This document shows, one piece after another, positions 22,247-32,889 of a stretch of 64,000 nucleotides of DNA. The stretch is taken from positions 73,888,986 to 73,952,985 of the forward strand of contig CM018693.1 of the NCBI GenBank assembly GCA_009363875.1, in the 5' to 3' direction. The stretch's first letter is position 1. Each line of letters opens with the position of its first letter. The notes beneath the pieces were generated by a model. The model did no database searches. It saw only the letters and a program-made list of their open reading frames with translations, and was not told the DNA's origin. The DNA comes from Mikania micrantha (lineage: Eukaryota; Streptophyta; Magnoliopsida; Asterales; Asteraceae). Made by a program: the position numbers and the translations under genes.

Positions 22247-24585
22247 GAAAACCGTTGTGCATTTGTCAATCCAAAAGGCATCACCATAAATTCATAATGC
22301 CCGTATCTTGTTTGGAAAGCCGTTTTCGGTATGTCTTCATCTTGGACTCTCAGCTGATGATATCCAGACCGCAAGTCAATCTTTGAGAAGTATTGAGCTC
22401 CTTGCAGCTGGTCAAACAAATCATCAATCCTCGGCAATGGATACCGATTCTTGATGGTTAGTTTGTTCAGCTCCCTATAATCTATGCGCATTCTGAACGA
22501 TCCGTCTTTCTTCTTCACGAACAAAACCAGAGCTCCCCAAGGTGAGTAGCTCGGTCTTATGAAACCTTTGTCAAGTAGCTCCTGTAACTGATTAGACAAA
22601 TCCTGCATCTCTGAAGGTGCTAACCTGTAAGGAGATTTAGCAACTGGGGTTGCTCCAGGAATTAAGTCAATACGAAACTCTACCGGTCGCATGTGTGGCA
22701 AACCTGGTAGGTCTTCAGGAAACACTTCAGGATATTCTTTCACTACCGGTACATCTTGAATCTTTTTCTTATCCTTCCCTTTTTCCACCACATGAGCCAA
22801 GAACGCCACACACTGCTTCTGTAGACACTTACGCGCCTTTATGCAAGAGATGATTTTGACACTTCGTTTTGCTTGATCCCCTTTCACTTCCAATACACGA
22901 TCACTCTGCAATGGAATTCGAAGCAGCTTTTCAGAGCAGATGACCTCCACTCGATGAGACGAAATCCAATCCATTCCAACAATGATATCAAAACTACCCA
23001 GCTCCATCGGTATCAAATCGATGGTAAATGTATGATCATTAAGTGTCAATGGGCAATTTCTATAAACTGTGCTAACCGTAATCTGTTTTCCGTTAGCTAC
23101 CTCTATAATGTAAGGGGAATCTAACTGTTCCTCTATAGAATCTAATTGGCATGCAAAATCGGCAGAGATAAAACTCTGATCCGCACCAGTGTCAAATAGA
23201 ACGGAAGCATAAAAGTCATGTAAGAGAAACGTACCAGTGACCACATTCGGGTCCTGGCGTGCAGCTGGGGCTCCGATGGCAAAGGCTCGTCCACAGGGTG
23301 CTTGAACTGCTGGTTGTGCCTTCTTCGGGCAGTTCTTCGCAAAGTGGCCTTGTTCGCCACAGTTATAGCATCCACCATTGTTCTGATTAGCTGGTGGAGG
23401 GAGAGCCAAAGCAGCATTGTTGGCTGCTTGGTTAGGTGTCATCCGGCAGTATTGGACCCAATGGCCCTTTCTTCCACATCCTGTGCATTGCTTGCAGGGA
23501 GTGTTAGCAATGTGATGATACTGGAACTTGGCACAAAGAGGAAACGTGCCAGTGTAGGGTTTGCGGTTGAGGTTCTGTGGTGCTGCTGCTACTTGTTGAA
23601 CAGGTGTGGCCACCGTGTAGTTCTTGATGGTCTTCTGTTTCTTCTTCTGGTGGTGGTGGGGTTTCTTTGAAGACTCAGCTTTGTTCTTGCTGGGTTCAGC
23701 CTCCTTCTTTAGGACTCCAGAGGCTACCATGAGATCAGTGAGTTTCCCAGACAATCTCACTGCAGATTCAACAGTATTAGGGTTGGCTGAAACAACCATG
23801 CCCTGAATGCAGGCGGGAAGTCCACCCACATATCTTTCTATCCTTTTCTCCAAGGTTGGTACCATGTCTGGCACCAAAGCAACTAACTCGTGGTAACGAG
23901 TAGTGTAACCCATGTGATCAGCCCCCTTCATCACATGGTTGGATAACTCAACCTCTAATTTCTGCAGCTCATTCTTGGGGCAGAATTCTGTTCGCAACAG
24001 TGTCTTGAAGCCTTCCCATGGCATGGCCATAGCTTCCTCTCTTCCTCGGGCGTTGATCTGACCGTTCCACCAACTCAGAGCCCGTTTGTTAAATGTTCCA
24101 GCTGAGTAACGGACCTTGTGATGTTCTGGGCAGCTACAAAGATCCAGAGTAGCTTCTATCTTTTCAATCCATTGGATTAATTCAACGGCTCCTTCAGACC
24201 CACTGAAGCTGGGTGGTTTACATCCTACAAATGACTTGTAGGAGTAGTGGGATGAACCTCCAGTATTTCCACTGGCTTCTCCAGATGAGTTGCCAGTGTT
24301 GTTGATCTCATTGCAAAGACGAAGGAACATCTCCGGTATTGTCTTTTTCATCTGATTTGTCATCTGGCTACTCAGTAACGTCACCAGAGCAATAGTAGCA
24401 GGATCCAGGGTAGGTGTTGTACCCGAACCAGATGTTTGGGTAATCAAAGGAGGAGGGGGAGGAGGAGGTGGAGGAGGTGGCGGTGGTGAATCAGGTGGTG
24501 ATGGTGTCGAAGAATGTGGAGCTTGGTCTTGTGTTGACGTCAACAGAGGAGGTTGTCTTCGTGGCGGCATTCTGATCATAACCAA
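22234..24585 (-). pseudogene. int1: gag-protease-N-terminal RT, open but frameshifted at its end
   Basis: A 783-codon frame; the likely start is MPPRRQ at 24570. Residues about 33-46 are a poly-proline run. The capsid region follows (FVGCKPPSFSGSEGA, LSWWN, EFCPKNELQKLE, ERYVGGLP), then a Lys-rich linker. Two zinc knuckles, CTGCGRKGHWVQYC (about 364-378) and CYNCGEQGHFAKNC (about 404-417), show CX2CX4HX4C. The retropepsin site LFDTGADQSF is near 462. RT begins around YPEVFPEDLPGLP (about 612) and includes MRIDYRELNKLT and FSKIDLRSGYHQL. At GLTNA a one-base loss (around 22253-22260) sends the frame to QRFSWTS and a stop. Gag and protease could still be made; RT could not. Confidence 0.9.
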
Positions 24586-24730
24586 TAAAGTTATTGGTTA
24601 GTGAAATGATCAAATATAGAAGACAGTATGCAAGAAAATTCCTAAGTCCTGTTTCTCTATATGCAGGGTCCCTAGGTTATAGTCTAGGCCAAACCGTTTA
24701 AATAAGTGACCTATATTTCTCTATAACCAT

Positions 24731-24743
24731 GGCTCTGATACCA
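24731..24743 (-). promoter_or_regulatory. Primer binding site of internal region 1
   Basis: TGGTATCAGAGCC on the minus strand, three bases from the GTGTGACA end of LTR2; complementary to the tRNA-Met 3' end. Confidence 0.9.
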
Positions 24744-25101
24744 ATCTGTCACACCCCGAGCCGGCGGGGTTGGATCGGAGTCCCCGTCGGGCGGAAGGTT
24801 CCCGGGGCACGATATCGTGAGTGATAATCGAAAGTGATCAGATTGTTTACATTGCACATGATATAAATGAGAAATGCTAATATAATAGAATTACAAATAT
24901 AAATTACATCTGAATCGTTCATAATTTAACAATGTAAATCTATCATAAACATCATAAATTAACTATCTTGTAACTACACAAGATGTACAAAATAATTGTG
25001 TAATGATGTTTCCCCAAAAATATGCAGGTCCAAAAATATAAAGCCTTCAATCTGAAGTCCTAGTCCAAAAGCTTAAGCTTCCTAGTTGACCTGTTCGTCA
25101 C

Positions 25102-25805
25102 CTAAGAAGTCATGCAAAAATAAAATCAACACATGGTTGGTGAGTTCATATAGTTTTAGTAATTGAAAATGATTTGAAAACCACCTTTGGTAAAGACCCT
25201 AACCTCATTAACACCACATGTAATATCCACATCGGTAGGCTTATATATAGGGCATATGTAAGGGACAAGCCTTAGCCAACATCCCACCACATACTAATAT
25301 GCATATGACACTGCTGTTAATGATAATTAAGCATTTTTACCCTTAACACAATCCCATAAGTTCTTCTGTTTGTTGTCCCTGTAATTACAACCATTTGAAA
25401 TCCATGTTGATTTCATAAGTTCATCACGCAATATGATCAACCATAGTAATTGTATAAACAGTTATAAATGCTTAAGTAAATAAATAAATAAACATTTAAT
25501 AAAATGTTTCGTTTGATTCCTTGAACTCACACACTTGTTTTGTCAAAATGTCTAGTTTGATTCGTTTGAAATGTTTTGATTCGTTGAAATGTTTTAGTTT
25601 AATCCGATTATTCACTTAATTTATAAGAAAATCAATTAGTAAACCTGCATAAAATTCTTCCTAAACATGGTCTAGGATAACATTTATATATGTAATACAT
25701 ATAAATTTAAAAGCATTTAAGTAAACAATTTAAATAACAGTTTACGCATGCTTCTCAGCCCCGCGTTTTAAAACAAAATATTTAGAAAAGGGGCAATGAA
25801 CTCAC
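25102..25805 (-). promoter_or_regulatory. Candidate leader intron in LTR2
   Basis: Donor CACAG|GTGAGTTCATTG at 25805 and acceptor ACTTCTTAG|GTGACGAAC at 25102 give a 704-nt candidate intron. The 419-bp deletion falls inside it, leaving both sites untouched. No transcript data. Confidence 0.4.
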
Positions 25806-25881
25806 CTGTGTTGATAGCTAATGTACTATCACAGAATACGCACTCTTGTTTGTAGGCTAAGTATCTTCAGTTCCTGAGTTA

Positions 25882-25888
25882 TTTTATA
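25882..25888 (-). promoter_or_regulatory. TATA box of LTR2
   Basis: TATAAAA (minus strand) in the conserved promoter-like block, about 77 nt upstream of the donor-like site at 25805. Confidence 0.5.
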
Positions 25889-26689
25889 AGAATTCGAATA
25901 TAATAAGTACGCGTAATAGTCGTTGTGCCTAAGTCTTTGTCTTGGTGTGTGTAACTAAGTGTCCTAGTACTAAGTGTATCTAGAATCTAATCTAACTTAG
26001 TTACCCTTTTTAATGATCCCAATTCCCATAGTTAGTTATAATAACTTACTTTTATATTTTTTTTAGAAATTTCGGCAGATTTAAAAGCCAGACAATTACA
26101 TTGTCTATTTTATAACAAAATCCCAATCAATGATATTAAAACTAACTTTTATAACAAAATTAACTTAAAGAAACCAATGCCATTTATAATTCACATTTCA
26201 AATTAAACAAGACTTTAGATATTATTAATTCAACTTTTATGAATTTATAACGCCTTCATTTTATGTAAACATCATTACTTAAGGTATGTTGTGCTTAATT
26301 AAACCCTATTGGGCCCACTTTGGCCCAATTAAGTACCTTTGATTCTCAATTGATTTACCAACTTGTGTTCTTGATTCTTATGGACTTATAACCGTTTTAC
26401 CCTATTTGTTAAACGATCTAAGCTGTTCAACATTTAGTCATATATATGCATGCATGATTAGGGTTTCCTTCTTGTTCATGCACACACCCATATATATGAT
26501 TTGTCCACGTACACCCATGCACACACATAACTATATAAACCCATGCATGTTCATTATAGGCTTAACTTCTCATGCTACTTAGGTTTTTATGGCCAACTAA
26601 TCATTCCTTAGATCATCACCACTAGTTTCGTTGATCCTAGTCCCATGTCGACTTCATTAAACGATTTTTAAGCTTTGCATGAGGTCCAG

Positions 26690-26960
26690 GGCAGCGAACC
26701 TATGGTCTTAACCCATAGGTTCGGCTGAGTTTTACCATGTGAGGGTTTGGCTACATAAAAATGATCCTAGGGTTCGGCTGCCTCTTCTAATTCCAACGAA
26801 CCCTCAAGGTTCGGCCCTTGTGTAGCCATTTGATTCCAGGTTCGTGTAGACAAAGGGTTCGTTGGCCCAGGGTTCGTGAACTGAAATAGGTTCGGCTCTA
26901 GGGTGACGGCTGGGTTCGGCTGATGCTGATTGGAGTTCGTTCACGAACCTATGTAATTCC
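26690..26960 (-). repeat. GGTTCGGC cassette of LTR2
   Basis: GGTTCGG or GGTTCGT recurs irregularly every 15-40 bp, about ten times. The equivalents are 34833-35103 (LTR3), 43360-43790 (LTR4, about 165 bp longer), 45865-46110 (solo LTR), 1-120, and the reverse complement at 51195-51560. Confidence 0.75.
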
Positions 26961-28012
26961 TTGGCTGCCATCCTCGATCTTGAGACCTCCACCTGTCACA
27001 ACTCAATCCTAAAGCTATCTAAACGTGTAAGACATCTTAATCTAAGTGTTTTAGGTGTGTAATACCGATTCTAATCAAAATACAACGTGAACTCGTGAAA
27101 ACCCTATAAAAACCGAAGATAAAATGAACTTTTACCTTAGATTTCGTGGATGAAATTTCACAATGCTTGTACTTCCGAAATCTACACGATGAGAGGATCG
27201 TAATAACGCCTAGAACACTTGAATCCGACGAGATTTAGGCTTCCAAAACATAGAAAGAAGGTGTTTGCTTGTGAAGAACTAGAGAGAGAGGGAGATAGAC
27301 GAATTTTTAGTGAAAATGAGGGGAATGGTGGTGGTTGTGACATTGATGTCACATTAAATGTGGGATAAAATACCCACTCGTTCGCTCTCGTTCGGTTTCG
27401 CGTAAAATTGCCGTTTCGCGTAGTTTTCGTGACTAAACGACACGACTTATAACGTTAGAAATCATTTATTTATTCTAGATTGTGATTCCTAATAAATTAA
27501 CTAATATTTTCTATTTATTTAATTTAAAATATAAATTCACTGTTTAAATTGAAATGTACGGTCGTCGCGCGTATTCGTTCGAATCGTCACCCGTACGAAC
27601 ACGGCGGTAACTATACTTTTCAATCTTGTTTTCTAATTATAGAATATCATTCAGAACCTTAAACTTCCAGATATATTCGTACAGATCGTCACCTATACGA
27701 ATAACCCGTCGATTTAGCATTCACATAACAATATTCATGTGTTTTGTTCTAAAGACCTCACATACGTTTATAAATCCTAACAAATAATCACATGATGGTT
27801 CTGTGTTGTCAAATATTTATCTGACTCAAGAACCATTTCTTTGAACTGTGTTTCTGTTAAATGTTTCTGAATTTGTTCTATGACAACACAAAATGATAAT
27901 GATAGATGATATGAATATGAATGTACTGAAATGTATATGTTCGTACCTGTTTTACTGTTTATACACTGTAGAGATCACTGTTCCGGTGACTGTTCCGGCA
28001 CTGATGTTACAG

Positions 28013-28024
28013 TCTCCCCTTGTT
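28013..28024 (-). promoter_or_regulatory. Polypurine tract of internal region 2
   Basis: AACAAGGGGAGA on the minus strand beside LTR2, with the same upstream inverted repeat as in int1. Confidence 0.85.
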
Positions 28025-28045
28025 AGAGAAATTTCGTCCCGAAAT

Positions 28046-28831
28046 TTAAGAGTTGTTATCGGGTACAGCTTCCTCTTCAAACAGTTGGGGATACTTTGTC
28101 TTCATGTGATCTTCACATTCCCAAGTAAACTCGGGTCCGCGTCTTGAATTCCATCGAACCTTTACAATCGGAATACGGCTTCGCCTCTGTTGTTTAACCT
28201 TGCGATCCATAATCTCCAAAGGTTCTTCAATGAAATGTAACTGTTCATCGACTTGAATCTCTTTGATTGGAATGACGAGAGACTCGTCAGCAAGGCATTT
28301 CTTTAAGTTAGAGACGAGAAACACTTCATGCGCACCATTGAGTTCGTCAGGTAATCTCAGTCTATACGCCACGGGACCAATACGCTCGATGATCTCGAAC
28401 GGTCCCACGTATCGTGGTGCTAATTTACCTTTCTTTCCAAAGCGTACAACGCCTTTCCATGGGGATACCTTCAACATGACTCGGTCTCCCACATGGAATT
28501 CCAACGGCTTACGCCGTTTGTCAGCGTAGCTCTTTTGTCTGCTCCTCGTTACTTGTAGTCTTCTTTGAATCTGAGCTATCTTGTCAGTGGTTTCCTGAAT
28601 AAGTTCTGGCCCAGTTATTCGATTGTCTCCAATTTCAGTCCAGCAGATCGGTGATCGACATTTCCGACCATAGAGAGCCTCGAATGGTGCGCATCCGATA
28701 CTGCTGTGATAACTGTTATTGTAGGAGAACTCGATCAGTGGTAAATGGGAGTCCCAGTTCCCAACGAAGTCCAATACACATGTTCTCAACATGTCCTCTA
28801 GGGTTTGAATCAGTACGTTCGCTTTGACCAT
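28046..28831 (-). pseudogene. int2: integrase C-terminal half and chromodomain after a frameshift
   Basis: A 261-codon frame covering the end of the integrase core (IQTLEDMLRTC, FSYNNSYHSS, EALYGRKCRSPICW), the GDRVMLKVSPWKG region and the chromodomain tail (VRWNSRRGPEFTWECEDH). It is out of frame with the rest of integrase because of one extra base at 28811 (GAATCAGTACG against GAATAGTACG in int1). The same extra base is at 36954 in int3. Its ATG is an accident of the shifted frame. Confidence 0.88.
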
Positions 28832-30389
28832 CCGTTTGTGGATGGTAAGCTGTACTCAGATTTAACTGTGTCCCTAGAGATTTCTGCAGTGATTGCCAGA
28901 ACCTTGATGTGAATCTGCTGTCTCTATGAGAGATAATAGACAATGGCACACCGTGGCGCACCACTATCTCATTGATGTATAATCTTGCCATTTTATCCAT
29001 CGTGAAGGTCTCACGCATAGGCAATAAGTGAGCAGATTTGGTTAAACGATCAATGATCACCCAAATTGTATCATGACCACTGGAAGTGCGGGGTAGCTTG
29101 GTAATGAAGTCCATAGCTATTTGTTCCCACTTCCAGAGCGGAATCTCAGGCTGTTCCAGTAGCCCAGACGGTCTCTGGTGTTCCGCCTTTATCTTCGCAC
29201 ACGTAAGACACTGTCCGACGTACTCGGCTATTTCTTTCTTCATCCCCGGCCACCAATAAAATCCACGCAAGTCTTGGTACATTTTATTAGCGCCTGGGTG
29301 AACAGAGTATTTAGTCTTGTGTGCTTTATCGAAGATTAGTTTTCTCAATTCGTCTACCGCTGGGATCCATATGCGTTCCCGGTAATAGATCATTCCATCG
29401 GGCTTCGTGTCGAACTGTTTCTCTGCTCCACAATCAAGTTCCTTCTTCAGATTTCCCCGGTCAAGTGCTTCTTGTTGTGCTTGAATAATCTTGTCACTCA
29501 AACTGGTCTGCACGGTTATCCCCATTGCTCTAACACGTAGGGGTTTGACCCATTCCTTCCGGCTCAAGGCATCAGCTACAACGTTCGCCTTTCCCGGATG
29601 GTACTTGATCACCCAATCGTAATCACTCAAAAGTTCAACCCAACGGCGTTGTCGCATGTTGAGTTCCTTCGGATCAAAGATGTGTTGCAGACTTTTGTGA
29701 TCAGTGAATATGGTACACTTGGTGCCATATAAGTAATATCTCCAAATCTTCAACGCGAAGATTACAGCCCCCAGTTCAAGATCATGAGTAGTGTAGTTCT
29801 TCTCATGAATCTTTAACTGTCTTGATGCATAGGCTATGACTTTGTCCCGTTGCATTAACACACAACCGAGTCCCTGGTGGGAAGCATCACAGTATTCAAC
29901 AAAGTCATCGCTTCCTTCTGGGAGAGACAGGATTGGAGCATTACATAATTTATGTTTCAATGTCTGGAAAGCATTCTCTTGTTTCTGCTCCCAGACGAAC
30001 GGTTCACTTTTCTGAGTTAGTTTGGTGAGTGGCAAGGCTATTTTAGAAAAGTTTGAGATAAACCTTCTGTAATAACCCGCCAATCCCAGAAAAGACCGTA
30101 TCTCTGTCGGTGTCTTCGGAGTATCCCAGTTCTTTATCGCCTCGATCTTGGCAGGATCAACGTGTATTCCTTCGCTGTTGACTACATGTCCCAGAAATTG
30201 AACTTCTCTTAGCCACAATTCACATTTAGAGAATTTGGCATAGAGTTTCTTTTCCTTCAATAGCTCCAAGATCTTTCTGAGGTGTTGCTCATGTTCTGTT
30301 TTGGTCTTGGAATAAATCAGTATGTCATCAATGAAAACAATGACAAACTGATCCAAATATGGCTTGCACACTCGGTTCATGAGGTCCAT
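28716..30389 (-). pseudogene. int2: RT C-part, RNase H and integrase N-half
   Basis: A 557-codon open frame: RT palm VFIDDILIYSK, RNase H (YCDASHQGLG, LELGAVIFALK, TDHKSLQ, VVADALSR), integrase zinc domain (HPGANKMYQ, CLTCAKIK) and the start of the core. It reads through the two codons that are stops in int1. The second catalytic Asp of integrase (ISDRD in int1) is His (IISHRD, base 28928), shared with int3. After TDGQSERT the frame shifts at 28811 into unrelated residues. The upstream end is cut by the RT frameshift near 30396-30403. Confidence 0.9.
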
Positions 30390-32728
30390 GAAAACCGTTG
30401 TGCATTTGTCAATCCAAAAGGCATCACCATAAATTCATAATGCCCGTATCTTGTTTGGAAAGCCGTTTTCGGTATGTCTTCATCTTGGACTCTCAGCTGA
30501 TGATATCCAGACCGCAAGTCAATCTTTGAGAAGTATTGAGCTCCTTGCAGCTGGTCAAACAAATCATCAATCCTCGGCAATGGATACCGATTCTTGATGG
30601 TTAGTTTGTTCAGCTCCCTATAATCTATGCGCATTCTGAACGATCCGTCTTTCTTCTTCACGAACAAAACCAGAGCTCCCCAAGGTGAGTAGCTCGGTCT
30701 TATGAAACCTTTGTCAAGTAGCTCCTGTAACTGATTAGACAAATCCTGCATCTCTGAAGGTGCTAACCTGTAAGGAGATTTAGCAACTGGGGTTGCTCCA
30801 GGAATTAAGTCAATACGAAACTCTACCGGTCGCATATGTGGCAAACCTGGTAGGTCTTCAGGAAACACTTCAGGATATTCTTTCACTACTGGTACATCTT
30901 GAATCTTTTTCTTACCCTTCCCTTTTTCCACCACATGAGCCAAGAATGCCACACACTGCTTCTGTAGACACTTACGCGCCTTTATGCAAGAGATGATTTT
31001 GACACTTCGTTTTGCTTGATCCCCTTTCACTTCCAATACACGATCACTCTGCAATGGAATTCGAAGCAGCTTTTCAGAGCAGATGACCTCCACTCGATGA
31101 GACGAAATCCAATCCATTCCAACAATGATATCAAAACTACCCAGCTCCATCGGTATCAAATCGATGGTAAATGTATGATCATTAAGTGTCAATGGGCAAT
31201 TTCTATAAACTGTGCTAACCGTAATCTGTTTTCCGTTAGCTACCTCTATAATGTAAGGGGAATCTAACTGTTCCTCTATAGAATCTAATTGGCATGCAAA
31301 ATCGGCAGAGATAAAACTCTGATCCGCACCAGTGTCAAATAGAACGGAAGCATAAAAGTCATGTAAGAGAAACGTACCAGTGACCACATTCGGGTCCTGG
31401 CGTGCAGCTGGGGCTCCGATGGCAAAGGCTCGTCCACAGGGTGCTTGAACTGCTGGTTGTGCCTTCTTCGGGCAGTTCTTCGCAAAGTGGCCTTGTTCGC
31501 CACAGTTATAGCATCCACCATTGTTCTGATTAGCTGGTGGAGGGAGAGCCAAAGCAGCATTGTTGGCTGCTTGGTTAGGTGTCATCCGGCAGTATTGGAC
31601 CCAATGGCCCTTTCTTCCACATCCTGTGCATTGCTTGCAGGGAGTGTTAGCAATGTGATGATACTGGAACTTGGCACAAAGAGGAAACGTGCCAGTGTAG
31701 GGTTTGCGGTTGAGGTTCTGTGGTGCTGCTGCTACTTGTTGAACAGGTGTGGCCACCGTGTAGTTCTTGATGGTCTTCTGTTTCTTCTTCTGGTGGTGGT
31801 GGGGTTTCTTTGAAGACTCAGCTTTGTTCTTGCTGGGTTCAGCCTCCTTCTTTAGGACTCCAGAGGCTACCATGAGATCAGTGAGTTTCCCAGACAATCT
31901 CACTGCAGATTCAACAGTATTAGGGTTGGCTGAAACAACCATGCCCTGAATGCAGGCGGGAAGTCCACCCACATATCTTTCTATCCTTTTCTCCAAGGTT
32001 GGTACCATGTCTGGCACCAAAGCAACTAACTCGTGGTAACGAGTAGTGTAACCCATGTGATCAGCCCCCTTCATCACATGGTTGGATAACTCAACCTCTA
32101 ATTTCTGCAGCTCATTCTTGGGGCAGAATTCTGTTCGCAACAGTGTCTTGAAGCCTTCCCATGGCATGGCCATAGCTTCCTCTCTTCCTCGGGCGTTGAT
32201 CTGACCGTTCCACCAACTCAGAGCCCGTTTGTTAAATGTTCCAGCTGAGTAACGGACCTTGTGATGTTCTGGGCAGCTACAAAGATCCAGAGTAGCTTCT
32301 ATCTTTTCAATCCATTGGATTAATTCAACGGCTCCTTCAGACCCACTGAAGCTGGGTGGTTTACATCCTACAAATGACTTGTAGGAGTAGTGGGATGAAC
32401 CTCCAGTATTTCCACTGGCTTCTCCAGATGAGTTGCCAGTGTTGTTGATCTCATTGCAAAGACGAAGGAACATCTCCGGTATTGTCTTTTTCATCTGATT
32501 TGTCATCTGGCTACTCAGTAACGTCACCAGAGCAATAGTAGCAGGATCCAGGGTAGGTGTTGTACCCGAACCAGATGTTTGGGTAATCAAAGGAGGAGGG
32601 GGAGGAGGAGGTGGAGGAGGTGGCGGTGGTGAATCAGGTGGTGATGGTGTCGAAGAATGTGGAGCTTGGTCTTGTGTTGACGTCAACAGAGGAGGTTGTC
32701 TTCGTGGCGGCATTCTGATCATAACCAA
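30377..32728 (-). pseudogene. int2: gag-protease-N-terminal RT, open but frameshifted at its end
   Basis: 783 codons, differing from the int1 frame by one Asp/Gly residue by eye. Domains and positions are as in int1: poly-proline N-terminus, capsid, two zinc knuckles, LFDTGADQSF protease, RT up to GLTNA followed by the frameshifted QRFSWTS. At the DNA level the gag 5' part follows int1, while bases at and below 30947 follow int3. This marks the unit as a recombinant of the two. Confidence 0.9.
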
Positions 32729-32873
32729 TAAAGTTATTGGTTAGTGAAATGATCAAATATAGAAGACAGTATGCAAGAAAATTCCTAAGTCCTGTTTCTC
32801 TATATGCAGGGTCCCTAGGTTATAGTCTAGGCCAAACCGTTTAAATAAGTGACCTATATTTCTCTATAACCAT

Positions 32874-32886
32874 GGCTCTGATACCA
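32874..32886 (-). promoter_or_regulatory. Primer binding site of internal region 2
   Basis: TGGTATCAGAGCC on the minus strand next to LTR3. Confidence 0.9.
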
Positions 32887-32889
32887 ATC

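Larger units (their letters stand above)
24747..28011 (-). repeat. LTR2 of the array
   Basis: 3265 bp. It shares with LTR3 a 419-bp deletion (junction near 25505, AAAAT microhomology) and a loss of about 20 bp near 26085. It keeps U3: the GGTTCGG cassette (26690-26960), the purine-rich block (27280-27310), the GATCGTCACC hairpin motifs (27571-27600, 27674-27703), the TATA box and the splice-like sites. It differs from LTR3 at only a few bases by eye. The 62-aa frame inside is a shadow of the cassette. Confidence 0.9.

Noticed and set aside
22234..22260. Possible programmed frameshift between gag-RT and the rest of pol
   Set aside because: The shift lies inside the RT palm, not at a gag/pol border. 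The plus-strand relative reads through the same place in one frame (GLTNAPAVFM), and no slippery site is evident. A one-base loss is simpler.
23302..23806. Plus-strand ORFs of 60-122 codons (also at 31445-31949 and 39588-40092), Cys/Trp/Val-rich
   Set aside because: They are antisense shadows of the gag zinc-knuckle region, repeated identically in each array unit. There is no start context or family.
24430..24490. Poly-proline stretch as a plant extensin or formin gene
   Set aside because: It is the N-terminus of gag, in frame with the capsid and zinc knuckles and present in all three units.
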